Shown: positions 16,302-25,476 of the stretch, piece after piece
Layout of the letters: every line of letters starts with the position of its first letter
How positions within the stretch are numbered: position 1 is the first letter of the stretch
Origin: CAJBVG01 sp943371235
Lineage (GTDB): Bacteria; Bacteroidota; Bacteroidia; Sphingobacteriales; Sphingobacteriaceae
DNA: 48,100 bases
Reading direction: 5' to 3'
Assembly (NCBI GenBank): GCA_943371235.1
Contig: CALRTZ010000020.1
Coordinates: 1 to 48,100, forward strand
Position numbers and translations under genes: made by a program
Notes under the pieces: model-generated
Databases searched by the model: none
The model's input: only the letters and a program-made list of their open reading frames with translations
Told to the model about the DNA's origin: nothing

Positions 16302-17882
16302 TTATTCGATGAGGAGTTTTTGGGTGTTTCTAAATTCTTTACTTTGTATTTCGAGCACATACATTCCTTTAGATATTGTACGCAAATCTAATTCTTCTGT
16401 AAAATCAAACTTGTCTTTTTCCAGCATTAATTGCCCTAAGGTGTTGAATATTTTTATGGTTATGGATGATGTTACAGGAATATTGGTGCTAAATTTTACT
16501 AAGCCATTACTAGGATTCGGGTAAACTTGAAAATAATAAGGTAGTACATACTCTTCTTCCACCGTTGTAAAGCTACAATTTGTGGGATTTACGCAACCGT
16601 TGCTATCGGTGTAGAGGAAAAGTATATCTTGGTTGCCTCCGTTATTGTATGGTAATGTAGAATCTATAACAAAAATATTTCCAACTGCCATTATTGTACC
16701 ATCGTTTGCTAGTTCAATATCAGATAAATCAGAACTTTCGAATTGAGTATGCGACATATTGGAAGGCAATTCAAACTGCCTGTGCCATTTAATATTTCCT
16801 CTATTGTTTAAACATATCAATCCAGCTTTATAGTCGAATCCATTAATTCCTTTAGCAAAAGTACCGGCTAGTAATAAATCTCCATTAGGTTTTTCGATTG
16901 CATCAAAAACATAATGATACATATACGCATTTACCAGTTTTTTTGAAATCAAAGTTCCATTAGTACTTACCTTTATTAGAAAAATTTTATCGATAACATT
17001 TGGATCTCTCCAAAACTCATTATAATATCCTACCAACAAAAAATTCCCATCTTGCAATTTTACTATTTTAATAATCTCTGTCTCCATATCCTCCTCAAAT
17101 TCATACCTTCGTTCCCATAAAAATCCACCATTACTTTCTATTTTAAATAACAATGCATGATTTACAGTATCAGCTCTACGTGTTATTATTGAGGAACCTA
17201 TTAGCAACCCTCCATCTTCCGTTTCTTCAATCGCATCTATATAATTTTGTAATCTTGGCGCAGCTATATCAACATTTAAAGAAAAATAGTAAACGCTGTC
17301 CCAAACAGTATTAAAATTTACATCTAACTTAATAACTCTCAAACCTGTCATTGTATAAAATTGGTTTGATAATAAAGAAACCAATACAATACTTGAATCC
17401 TTCATTTGACGAATAGCTCTAAAAGTTGAATACTCTTTGTTATAATGATATAGTTTTGTAAATACAGTATCTCCCATTTCATTATATCGTACGATACAGC
17501 CTGGAACTCCTGTTAAACCTTGAGATTGAGTTTCAGAATTGTATTGATATACATAACTTAAATATCCTCCTTGCATTAATTTAACACATCCTAATTGGTT
17601 TAAACCAATATTGTTAAATGAATAAGATTTATCTACTGTTACATTAATATTCTGATTAACTTTTAAAAAATATGGTTTAAGTACATACCTATTATATGAA
17701 TCCACTTTATGCCATAAAACTGAAGAACTAACAATTACTGATTCTTTACTCTGCTTATTAAAATAATTCTTACCAACTAAGTTAGCACCAGTATCCAAAT
17801 CCAATCCCTTAAAATAATAAGACTGCGCTGTAGATACAGCGCAGTTTATTATGATTAATATTATACTCAAATAGAGTTTCAT
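16302..17882 (-). CDS. Secreted T9SS cargo protein, tandem paralogue B
   Basis: The 526-aa exported protein has a signal peptide (residues 1-19, cut before QSYYFKG) and a middle part made of repeated blade-like strands (DGGLLIGSSI, DGNFLLVGYY, NGDLLLAGTF, DGTIMAVGN), probably a beta-propeller. At the C-terminus is a type A T9SS sorting domain with YPNPSNG, a Gly-Gln-Leu strand and a final KGMYVLEI...KLLIE. It starts directly at the stop of its upstream paralogue (TAAATG). A central segment of about 224 bp is about 96% identical to that paralogue. The ligand or activity is unknown. Confidence 0.9.
   Translation of the reverse strand: MKLYLSIILIIINCAVSTAQSYYFKGLDLDTGANLVGKNYFNKQSKESVIVSSSVLWHKVDSYNRYVLKPYFLKVNQNINVTVDKSYSFNNIGLNQLGCVKLMQGGYLSYVYQYNSETQSQGLTGVPGCIVRYNEMGDTVFTKLYHYNKEYSTFRAIRQMKDSSIVLVSLLSNQFYTMTGLRVIKLDVNFNTVWDSVYYFSLNVDIAAPRLQNYIDAIEETEDGGLLIGSSIITRRADTVNHALLFKIESNGGFLWERRYEFEEDMETEIIKIVKLQDGNFLLVGYYNEFWRDPNVIDKIFLIKVSTNGTLISKKLVNAYMYHYVFDAIEKPNGDLLLAGTFAKGINGFDYKAGLICLNNRGNIKWHRQFELPSNMSHTQFESSDLSDIELANDGTIMAVGNIFVIDSTLPYNNGGNQDILFLYTDSNGCVNPTNCSFTTVEEEYVLPYYFQVYPNPSNGLVKFSTNIPVTSSITIKIFNTLGQLMLEKDKFDFTEELDLRTISKGMYVLEIQSKEFRNTQKLLIE
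17816..17850 (-). other. Strong hairpin in the signal-peptide codons of paralogue B
   Basis: ACTGCGCTGTA and TACAGCGCAGT (17822-17845) are perfect 11-bp arms with a 2-nt loop. The stem extends to 16 pairs with one bulged base. It covers nt 33-67 of the coding sequence. The same hairpin occurs at the same distance in paralogue A. Confidence 0.75.
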
Positions 17883-19460
17883 TTATTCGATGAGGAGTTT
17901 TTGGGTGTTCCTGAATTCTTTGCTTTGCATTTCTAAAATATACAACCCTTTGGGAAGAGTGCTTACATCGACCTCCTCTTCAAAATTTGTTATCTCTTTT
18001 TCGAAATGTAATTGCCCTAGGTTATTGTATATCTTTATGTAGGCTGATGATGCAATAGGGATGTTTGTGATAAAATTAATATATCCACGACTAGGATTGG
18101 GATATACTTGGAAATAATTGGGCATTACCAGTTCTTCTTCTACTGTTGTAAAAGTACAGTTGCTTGGATCTATACAACCGTTGCTGTCGGTGTAGAGGAA
18201 AATAATGTCTTGGTTTAAGCCTCCATTGTATTTAAATGTTGAATCCATCACTGCAATATTTCCAACGGCCATAATTGTTCCATCGTTGGCTAATTCTATG
18301 TCGCTAAGATCCGAAAATAAAAATTCATCGATATTCATGTTACTTGGACTTTCGTATTGCCTAGTCCATTTTAAATTTCCACGATTATTTAAACACATCA
18401 AACCTGCTTTAAAATCAAATCCATTAATACCCTTTGCAAATGCACCTGCTAATAGTAAATCTCCATTTGGTTTTTCTATGGCATCGTAAACATAATGATA
18501 CATATACGCATGCACCAATTTTTTAGAAATCAATTCCCCATCAGGGCTTACCTTTATTAAAAAAATATAATCATCAACATTTGGGTTTAGCCGGTTATTA
18601 TCTAAATAATAACCAACCAATAAAAAATTACCGTCCTTTAACTTAATAATTTTATTGATTTCGGTTCTATCGTCTTGATTAAAATTAAATCGACGTTCCC
18701 ATAAAAATTCGCCATTACTATTAATTCTAAATAATAATGCATGATATACGGTATCTGCTGATCGTGTTATTATTGAGGAACCTATTAGCAAACCTCCACC
18801 TTCCGTTTCTTCAATCGCATCTATATAATTTTGTAATCTCGGCGCTGCTATATCAACATTTAAAGAAAAATAGTAAACGCTGTCCCAAACAGTATTAAAA
18901 TTTACATCTAACTTAATAACTCTCAGACCTGTCATTGTATAAAATTGGTTAGATAATAAAGAAACCAAAACAATACTCGAATCCTTTAATTGTCTTATAG
19001 ATCTAAATGTTGAATACTCTTTTTGATAATGGTATAGTTTTGTAAATAACGTATCTCCCATTTCATTATATCGAATAATACAGCCTGGCACTCCTGTTAA
19101 AGCTTGATTTTGAGAATTATATTTGTATCCATAACTTAAATATCCTCCTTGTATTAATTTTATAGTCCCTGAAATTCTAATACTTTCGTTAATGAATATA
19201 ATTGATTTATTAATTTTCATCTTATTAACTGAATCAAATAAAACAAAATTATTTTTTAGTACATATCTACCATAAAAATCAAGGGTGTCCCACAAAAGAG
19301 TTGTATTTACAAATACATTTGACTTATTCTGTCTATCAAGGTATGCTCTATCTATTTTATTAGATCCTGAATCTAGATCTAGATTCTTAAAATAATAAGA
19401 CTGCGCTGTAGATACAGCGCAGTTTATTACTAATAAAACTATACTCAAATAGAGTCTCAT
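17883..19460 (-). CDS. Secreted T9SS cargo protein, tandem paralogue A
   Basis: The 525-aa protein is closely related to the product of the next gene downstream, with the same signal peptide (ending CAVSTAQ), the same repeated GGLLIGSSI / GNFLLVGYY / GDLLLAGAF strands, and a type A T9SS sorting domain ending KGLYILEM...KLLIE. The first 100 residues after the signal peptide differ most between the two, while residues around 160-235 are almost identical. It begins directly at the stop of the 934-aa gene upstream. It is probably surface-exposed or released. No catalytic motif was found. Confidence 0.9.
   Translation of the reverse strand: MRLYLSIVLLVINCAVSTAQSYYFKNLDLDSGSNKIDRAYLDRQNKSNVFVNTTLLWDTLDFYGRYVLKNNFVLFDSVNKMKINKSIIFINESIRISGTIKLIQGGYLSYGYKYNSQNQALTGVPGCIIRYNEMGDTLFTKLYHYQKEYSTFRSIRQLKDSSIVLVSLLSNQFYTMTGLRVIKLDVNFNTVWDSVYYFSLNVDIAAPRLQNYIDAIEETEGGGLLIGSSIITRSADTVYHALLFRINSNGEFLWERRFNFNQDDRTEINKIIKLKDGNFLLVGYYLDNNRLNPNVDDYIFLIKVSPDGELISKKLVHAYMYHYVYDAIEKPNGDLLLAGAFAKGINGFDFKAGLMCLNNRGNLKWTRQYESPSNMNIDEFLFSDLSDIELANDGTIMAVGNIAVMDSTFKYNGGLNQDIIFLYTDSNGCIDPSNCTFTTVEEELVMPNYFQVYPNPSRGYINFITNIPIASSAYIKIYNNLGQLHFEKEITNFEEEVDVSTLPKGLYILEMQSKEFRNTQKLLIE
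19394..19428 (-). other. Strong hairpin in the signal-peptide codons of paralogue A
   Basis: The structure is the same as at 17816-17850: 11-bp arms (19400-19410 and 19413-19423), a 2-nt loop, and a 5-bp extension past a bulged base. It lies at nt 33-67 of the coding sequence. Confidence 0.75.
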
Positions 19461-22265
19461 TTATTCGATAATTAGTTTTTTAGAGAGTATTTTATCTTCT
19501 CTGTTTATTTTTACTAAATACATTCCTTTCGGAAAGTTATAGGTATTAATGGTAATAGCATTAGTATTCATGTCTTCTGTATAAACCAATTCACCCAATA
19601 CATTATAAATATACACAGAATTAATTTTCTGTTCAACACTTTCTATTATCACAAAATTGCTGCTAGGGTTAGGGTACATTAGCATCTCCTCTGTTTCTAG
19701 CTCTTCTGTTTTAGAAGTCCTATTTCCATCTGTAAACACAAGAGGGTTGTGGTTATAATCGTATTCGTAGTTTTGGTACAACAATGCTTCGGCAATATAG
19801 GCAGCATTGGTAGTATCATTCATACTGAGTTTATTTAAAATTAAAACCTCCTGTTCTGTTAATTCTGTGCTTCCTCTGTTATCTAAGGCTGCATTTTTCA
19901 ATAATTCCATTAACTGTAAATAAGAAAATGCTTCTTCTGTATTAAACTGTGCAATTCTTTCGCTAATGCTATTTAACTCATCTAAATTACCATCTTCATA
20001 ATAAGTACTTGCCAATACCATGGCAGCTTCTATATCTGTATGAGAGAGGCTGTCTAAATACATTTTGTAAACCTCGTAACCCCCTTCCATGTTTAGCAAT
20101 ACCGTTTGCATTTCTAGTTTTAAACGAGTAACTTCTGCTCCATTTATTGTTAAATATGCATTATTAATGTTTTGAACATAAATATCTTTAGTACAACTTG
20201 GAGAGCAAGGAGGAGGAGGAATAACATTATTGCAATTAATAGTATTTCCTGTTGGTATATTTTTTACAATAGACGATTTACAAATAGGTGTTTGATTTAA
20301 ATCATTAATATGATAATAATTAAAGGCGATATTAGATTTTATATGATTTTGGTTTTGGCTAGCGGATTTACAAAGATCAATAAATGTATTACCAGCTGCT
20401 GAAGTAGTTGACCCTTGGTTCGCAATTCTACCATTAGGCACTGTTATTGAAAAATTTTGATTTTGGTAATAATTACAATTTAGAATAATCCCATTGTTTA
20501 AAAACTCGGATTGAGAACCTACAAATAAATTATTAAAGGTATTATTAATTAATTCTCCGCTTCTATTATTTCTGAGTAATACTCCATACTTATTACCCAC
20601 GGATATTCCATTTATAACATTATTTCTAATTTTAAAATCTTTACAGTTTCTGGTATGTATTCCTTGTGCGGTTATAGGGCTAATGGTATTAGGAATTGAA
20701 ATTTGATTATTTACGATTTCGATATAAGTACTATTTGCATCAATAGCTACTTGGCATCCAGAAAATAAATAATTACTTACAAAAGTTGAATTACATAAAG
20801 TATTGTTCGCACTGGTTCGAATTCCAGAAGTTAAGCCTCTAAATCTTTTTCCGATGTTAACATTGATATTCGTAACTGTTACATCAGAATTTACTAATAA
20901 TACTCCTGTACCTCTTAGTTTTATAGGAGCTGTGTAATAAATATTTATGTAATCATTATTTTTAAGAAACATGTTGTAGTTCCCGTTTATATAAACAAAA
21001 TGATTTATACCTAGTCTAATAGGAACTGTAGACCCTTCACTTGCATACGTAGTATATTTCTCATCTCGCATAGCAGCATTACAAATAAATGTATTGTTTT
21101 CTATTTTACATTTGTTTTTATATTGGTTACAATCTTCGCAAGGTTCAGCTTTAAGGTCAACCGCACAATTTTTATATGGAAAAATATTTATTGAAGTATA
21201 ATTATTTCTAAAGGTAGAATTGTTAATTTCAATATAACCTCCATTAAAACTCGATTCAATTTCGAAAAAGCCCATCCCTTTTTTCTTTGTTACTGAAATC
21301 GCCTCATCTGCATGTTCAATTGTAGAATTAACCATATACAATGAACCAATCTTTCCAAGTGTACTTACTATTGCGAATTGATCTACCCAGTCTCCACTTC
21401 CCCATACTTCTATACCCTCCCAAACATATCCTCCACATGAAGTTGTAGTGATAACCGAATTTTCTAAAACTATACTTGCACCACGTTCTACAATAATTTT
21501 CGCATCTTTACCCATTTCTAGACGAACGCCCGTCAATTTTAATTCTACACCTGGTTTAACAAGTATTAAATTTTTTACTTTAATAGTTTGTCCAGAGTAC
21601 TGTACGCTTTCATTTGGTTGCCAATTTGTGTGATCAAACACCACATTATCCAAACAACATGTAATAGGATCGCCTAGTGGTACAACCTTTTGAGTTTCCA
21701 ATTCGCAAGGAGAACTTACAGTACTTAAACTCACATGGAAATTACCCCCAGAGGTAAAGGTATGCTTTGGATGCAAATCCGTTGAAGTAGTGCCATCCCC
21801 AAAATCCCACATTATTTGATCGGAACCCGGTATTAATATTCCATCTAAATCATAACTTTCTATACAATTTGTAAAACTTTCAAACTTTACCACAGATTTA
21901 TCACAATCAACTTGTGATAAAATGGTATAAGTATAGTTTAAGGTAGCATCGTCATAAACATCAACATATAATTGATGTCTAATAATAGTGGGCGATTGTT
22001 TTAATTTGATAGTAACCAAGTACCTTCCTGCTTTGCAAAATTTATGCATTACAAATTTATCTTTAGATGTTAAGGGACTAGTACCATCACCCCATTCCCA
22101 AATGGTTTCTAAATCGCAATCTTTTCTAAATTTGAAATTTCCGCAACCATAATCATTTACTAATTGAATTTGGTAGCTATTACATAAAACCTCTGTGGGT
22201 ACTTGTGCTTCTGCGAGTTGATAAAAACTCAGGAAAATAATAATTAATAAGAATTTTAATTTCAT
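19461..22265 (-). CDS. Large secreted protein with PKD domains, beta-helix and T9SS sorting domain
   Basis: The 934-aa protein has a signal peptide (about residues 1-20, ending LAEAQ). Two PKD domains follow (WEWGDGTSPL near 51-60 and MWDFGDGTTS near 152-161). A long right-handed parallel beta-helix region at about 220-650 is rich in Asn and in short repeats such as IENNTFICN and IRNNVINGIS. After a helical linker comes a C-terminal type A T9SS sorting domain (YPNPSSN, then KGMYLVKIN...KLIIE). Such architecture suggests adhesion or glycan binding at the cell surface. It is the first of three cargo genes with directly abutting stops and starts. It could also be a polysaccharide lyase, but no catalytic signature was seen. 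Confidence 0.9.
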   Translation of the reverse strand: MKLKFLLIIIFLSFYQLAEAQVPTEVLCNSYQIQLVNDYGCGNFKFRKDCDLETIWEWGDGTSPLTSKDKFVMHKFCKAGRYLVTIKLKQSPTIIRHQLYVDVYDDATLNYTYTILSQVDCDKSVVKFESFTNCIESYDLDGILIPGSDQIMWDFGDGTTSTDLHPKHTFTSGGNFHVSLSTVSSPCELETQKVVPLGDPITCCLDNVVFDHTNWQPNESVQYSGQTIKVKNLILVKPGVELKLTGVRLEMGKDAKIIVERGASIVLENSVITTTSCGGYVWEGIEVWGSGDWVDQFAIVSTLGKIGSLYMVNSTIEHADEAISVTKKKGMGFFEIESSFNGGYIEINNSTFRNNYTSINIFPYKNCAVDLKAEPCEDCNQYKNKCKIENNTFICNAAMRDEKYTTYASEGSTVPIRLGINHFVYINGNYNMFLKNNDYINIYYTAPIKLRGTGVLLVNSDVTVTNINVNIGKRFRGLTSGIRTSANNTLCNSTFVSNYLFSGCQVAIDANSTYIEIVNNQISIPNTISPITAQGIHTRNCKDFKIRNNVINGISVGNKYGVLLRNNRSGELINNTFNNLFVGSQSEFLNNGIILNCNYYQNQNFSITVPNGRIANQGSTTSAAGNTFIDLCKSASQNQNHIKSNIAFNYYHINDLNQTPICKSSIVKNIPTGNTINCNNVIPPPPCSPSCTKDIYVQNINNAYLTINGAEVTRLKLEMQTVLLNMEGGYEVYKMYLDSLSHTDIEAAMVLASTYYEDGNLDELNSISERIAQFNTEEAFSYLQLMELLKNAALDNRGSTELTEQEVLILNKLSMNDTTNAAYIAEALLYQNYEYDYNHNPLVFTDGNRTSKTEELETEEMLMYPNPSSNFVIIESVEQKINSVYIYNVLGELVYTEDMNTNAITINTYNFPKGMYLVKINREDKILSKKLIIE

Positions 22266-22320
22266 AAAATTGGGTTTAAGTTTAACAGTTTATTTGTTAA
22301 CTAACCTAGGAGTTCTTATA

Positions 22321-22359
22321 ATTATAATTAATTACAGATAAGTATAAATTATAATTAAT
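22321..22359. repeat. 12-bp direct repeat upstream of the T9SS cargo operon
   Basis: ATTATAATTAAT occurs at 22321-22332 and 22348-22359, 27 bp apart start to start, in the spacer between the XRE gene and the 934-aa cargo gene. It may be a binding site for that regulator, but the sequence is simple AT-rich DNA. Confidence 0.4.
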
Positions 22360-22361
22360 CG

Positions 22362-22700
22362 TTATTCATCATTTGATAATAATCTTATCAGAAATTCTCG
22401 TTGAGCAACAATGTTATTTAATACCAATTTCACATAATCTGATTTTACTTTATTTTTTGATTTATCGAGTATATCTTCATCATCAATATAAAAAAAAGAA
22501 GGGATTTTATTTGTGCGTATATAATCTGCATTTACCTGTAAAATATGGGCTATTAAGAGGTAGTTAGCATCAGAAGTTCTTGAATATCCTTTTTCTATTT
22601 TGCAATACGCAGGTTGTGAAATTTTAAGTCGTTTTGCCATGTATTCTTGACTTAATCCTCTTATTTCTCGCAGTTGTTTTATTGTAATATTAACCAACAT
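22362..22700 (-). CDS. XRE-family helix-turn-helix regulator
   Basis: The 112-aa protein has a Cro/C1-type HTH at about residues 5-60 (LREIRGLSQEYMAKRLKISQ, then YCKIEKGYSR) and a short charged C-terminal helix region. It lies 96 bp upstream of the T9SS cargo genes in the same direction, so it may regulate or be cotranscribed with them. No effector domain is visible. The base composition is as AT-rich as its surroundings. No partner toxin was found, so a toxin-antitoxin role is not supported. Confidence 0.85.
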   Translation of the reverse strand: MLVNITIKQLREIRGLSQEYMAKRLKISQPAYCKIEKGYSRTSDANYLLIAHILQVNADYIRTNKIPSFFYIDDEDILDKSKNKVKSDYVKLVLNNIVAQREFLIRLLSNDE

Positions 22701-22786
22701 GTTTGTCTAAATTTTTAATTAATTTAAGCATAAACATTGCATTTAAAATAACTAGGAATGCTGTATTCTTTATTGGTAATTTCTAT

Positions 22787-22828
22787 AAAAAAGAAAGGTT
22801 GTTCTATTTAAATAGAACAACCTTTCTT
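22787..22828 (-). terminator. Terminator of the folE-ABC1 kinase operon
   Basis: Positions 22791-22828 form a perfect 38-bp palindrome (19-bp arms), followed on the minus strand by a run of six Ts (22787-22792, partly in the stem). It lies 27 bp after the ABC1 kinase stop. Confidence 0.85.
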
Positions 22829-22854
22829 ACTATAGGTATTGAATATTATATTTT

Positions 22855-24138
22855 TTATCTCGCCGTTTTTACCTTCGCTCCCAACTCCGATAAAATAGCA
22901 TACAAACCAAAGTTCGTTCTGTTCACATAAATAAAATGCTTCACCCCTCTCGCTTGTTTAAACTCTGGCATCCTACTAATCATCTCGCCAAACTCGTATA
23001 ACTTTTGCATGTATTGTTGATCGGCAAAATCAAAAGTATCTTTCATGTATGGCTCTGCAAATAATCTTATTAATTTGGTGTACCAACTCACATAAAATTC
23101 AATTGCCTTTGCATCGTCATTTGGCAAGATCATTTCCAATGCTCGGAAACATTCTAGTGTTTTTTCTTTGTTATTAAGTGTGTCTCCTAATATCAACTGA
23201 AAATACGGTTCGTAAAAATCAAGTGGCAACTCTTTAATACATCCAAAATCTAATACTCCTAGCTTACCTTCTGGAGTAACTAAAAAATTTCCCGGATGTG
23301 GGTCGGCATGCATAGCACGCAAAGTATGTTGTTGGTATTGATAAAAATCCCAAAGCGCTTGGCCTATTACATTACGCTCTTCTTGCGTTGGATTCGTTGC
23401 TAAAAATTCCTTTAAATGCAAGCCCTCTATCCAATCCATGGTAATTATTCTTGGGCTCGAGTATTCTGGGTAATAGTTCGGGAAGCTTATATTAGATAGG
23501 CTTTTGCAAGCCTCCGCAAATTTTTGCGATTGCTCTACTTCTAATACATAATCGGTTTCTTCGAGCATTTTTTGCTCCACCTCTTTCATGTATACATCTA
23601 ATTCTTTTTCGCTCATGCCAAGCAAACGAAAAGCAAATGGTTTCACCAATTTTAAATCAGAACTGATGCTTTCTGCTACTCCTGGGTATTGTATTTTAAC
23701 TGCTAATTTCTTGCCATCTTTAGTAGCTTTGTGTACCTGGCCAATAGATGCTGCGTTGCTCGATTTTATTTCGAAGGTATCAAATATTTTATCGGGTGTT
23801 TTACCAAAATATTTACTAAAAGTTCTTACAATTAAGGGCCCCGAAAGTGGTGGGGCATTGTATTGCGATTTAGAAAACTGATCGACGTATGCTTTTGGTA
23901 AAATACTTTTATCCATGCTCAACATTTGAGCAACTTTTAAAGCAGAACCTTTTAGCTCGCTAAGAGATTGGTAAATGTCTTGCGCGTTATCGTTATTTAA
24001 TTCTTCTTTGCTTAACTCCGGATCGAAGAGCTTTTTAGTATAATGCTTCAGATAATTCCCACCTACTTTAATTCCTGTTTTAATAAACTTTGCCGATCGT
24101 TCTACTTTACCTGTTGCAATACTGTCTTGCTCTTTCAT
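22855..24138 (-). CDS. ABC1/UbiB-family atypical kinase
   Basis: The 427-aa protein belongs to the ABC1 (ADCK/UbiB) kinase-like family. Visible motifs are a KxGQ-type element at K68-V-A-Q71 (the glycine is Ala here), the nucleotide loop SNAASIGQVHKA, KLAVKIQYPG with the conserved lysine, HADPHPGNFLV and VLDFGCIK. Family members support quinone synthesis or lipid homeostasis, with ATPase rather than protein kinase activity where tested. It is the last gene of the folE operon, 6 bp after the TetR-like gene, and is followed by a strong terminator. Its role beside photoprotection genes is unknown; it may link to quinone or isoprenoid metabolism. Confidence 0.92.
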   Translation of the reverse strand: MKEQDSIATGKVERSAKFIKTGIKVGGNYLKHYTKKLFDPELSKEELNNDNAQDIYQSLSELKGSALKVAQMLSMDKSILPKAYVDQFSKSQYNAPPLSGPLIVRTFSKYFGKTPDKIFDTFEIKSSNAASIGQVHKATKDGKKLAVKIQYPGVAESISSDLKLVKPFAFRLLGMSEKELDVYMKEVEQKMLEETDYVLEVEQSQKFAEACKSLSNISFPNYYPEYSSPRIITMDWIEGLHLKEFLATNPTQEERNVIGQALWDFYQYQQHTLRAMHADPHPGNFLVTPEGKLGVLDFGCIKELPLDFYEPYFQLILGDTLNNKEKTLECFRALEMILPNDDAKAIEFYVSWYTKLIRLFAEPYMKDTFDFADQQYMQKLYEFGEMISRMPEFKQARGVKHFIYVNRTNFGLYAILSELGAKVKTAR

Positions 24139-24144
24139 TTGTAT

Positions 24145-24798
24145 TTATTTTTTAAAGGCTACGTTGCGCCATAGAAACTTGCCATACTCCACCATGCTGT
24201 CTAAAGGCGATTGTGCCATTAAATCGAAGGTTATGTTCACTCCTTTTTCTATTGCTTCGTCTGTTTTCTCAAACTCTGTACTGTTATCATCAATCCAAAA
24301 ATGAATGATGAAAATTAATTGCACCCAAAGTGCGTCTTTGTATTTATCACTAATAAATTTTCTGTCGATAATTTCACCACCACTAATGCCTTCTTGTATT
24401 ACATCGTTCGCAAATTCTTCGAACATTGTTTTGAAATCAGATAAATAAACCGGATTCGAAAATTGTATTTTTGATGTATTCTTAAAGCACCATGTAACAT
24501 AACTACGATGAGCCTTTAAATGTTCTACTAATCCGTAATAAAATGCTAATATTTTTTCTCGAGCAGAATATCCCGCAAAAACATCTTGTGTTTTAATGGT
24601 GTCTAAGGTATGGTTAAAGAAAGCACGCCATGCGCTAGCTTCTACAGCATCAAAAGTGCTAAAGTGTTTGTAAAAATCTTCCTCGGGCAAGTCTAATTCT
24701 TTCATAAAAACATACACGGTAGAAGGGCGCTCCCCTTTGCTTAATACATAATCAATATATGAAGCTCTTATTTTTTCTTTTTGATCTTTGTTTGGCAT
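24145..24798 (-). CDS. TetR-family transcriptional regulator
   Basis: The 217-aa protein has an N-terminal DNA-binding region at about residues 5-50 with the TetR pattern (RASYIDYVLSKGERPSTVYVFMKELDLPEEDFYKHFSTFD) and an all-helical C-terminal ligand/dimer domain. The HTH is somewhat divergent but the FYKHF element is typical. It lies inside the folE operon between the flavin reductase and the ABC1 kinase, so it may control this operon or the divergent photolyase operon. The ligand is unknown. Confidence 0.82.
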   Translation of the reverse strand: MPNKDQKEKIRASYIDYVLSKGERPSTVYVFMKELDLPEEDFYKHFSTFDAVEASAWRAFFNHTLDTIKTQDVFAGYSAREKILAFYYGLVEHLKAHRSYVTWCFKNTSKIQFSNPVYLSDFKTMFEEFANDVIQEGISGGEIIDRKFISDKYKDALWVQLIFIIHFWIDDNSTEFEKTDEAIEKGVNITFDLMAQSPLDSMVEYGKFLWRNVAFKK

Positions 24799-24839
24799 AC
24801 TATTTTTTTTCTTACAAATCTATCTAAATAATTGAATAA

Positions 24840-25460
24840 TTAATCGGAATCTTTGAGCGTAGCATACGGGTATCTGGTTAAATGATTCGCCTTCAAATAT
24901 CCATCAAGCCCTAAACTTGCAATACTTCCCAACTCTTCTATATGAACGTATCCATCTTCCTCAATCATACAATCTCCGATAAATATTTCTTGTATTTCTC
25001 CAATTACTAAACTAGTGCCGTTTAGTGGTATTGGAATAATTTCAACCAACTTCAAAGTCATCTTTAAAAGCGACTCTTCTACATAAGGTGCTGTAGAAAC
25101 CTCTGATGCTAGTTCTGTTAATCCTACTTCTGTAAACTCAGAAGTATTGGCATCGTATTTTGCACTGCTTTGGTGTGCTTGCTTTAATATTTCTTCGTGT
25201 ACCTGGTTTAAGGTGTAATAACCTGTTTCCTTAACATTTTTTAGTGTTTGATGTTCCTCTGTTTGAGGCCTAGCAATCATACCTAAATAAGGAGGATTCG
25301 ATCCAATGTGTACAATAGAATTGAATGGTGCTAAGTTGCTTATGCCAGATAAACTTCGTGTACCTACAAGGTTTAAACTTCTATATCCAGAAATTGAATT
25401 GATAAAAGTAGCACGAAATCTATTCTGCATACTTTCAATATCACTTCTAGTAATTTTCAT
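24840..25460 (-). CDS. Flavin reductase family protein (FMN-binding split barrel)
   Basis: From the ATG at 25460 the product is 206 aa. It has the split-barrel fold of flavin reductases, with the FMN-binding stretch RSLNLVGTRSLSGISNLAPFNS followed by PPYLGMI and a GYYTLNQV segment. These enzymes bind or reduce FMN with NAD(P)H in the cytoplasm. The frame extends 63 bp upstream to 25523, overlapping the SDR gene, but MKITRSDIE is the more natural start, 16 bp after the SDR stop. In this operon it may supply reduced flavin to the photolyases encoded across the divergent promoter (inference). Confidence 0.85.
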   Translation of the reverse strand: MKITRSDIESMQNRFRATFINSISGYRSLNLVGTRSLSGISNLAPFNSIVHIGSNPPYLGMIARPQTEEHQTLKNVKETGYYTLNQVHEEILKQAHQSSAKYDANTSEFTEVGLTELASEVSTAPYVEESLLKMTLKLVEIIPIPLNGTSLVIGEIQEIFIGDCMIEEDGYVHIEELGSIASLGLDGYLKANHLTRYPYATLKDSD

Positions 25461-25476
25461 GTTTGTAAAATTTATA

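Noticed and set aside
22362..22700. XRE gene considered as an antitoxin
   Set aside because: No toxin-like small gene is next to it; its neighbours are the T9SS cargo operon and a terminator.
22791..22828. A perfect 38-bp palindrome considered as a mobile-element end
   Set aside because: It is followed by a T-run on the minus strand just after the ABC1 kinase gene and has no transposase nearby, so a terminator is the simple explanation.
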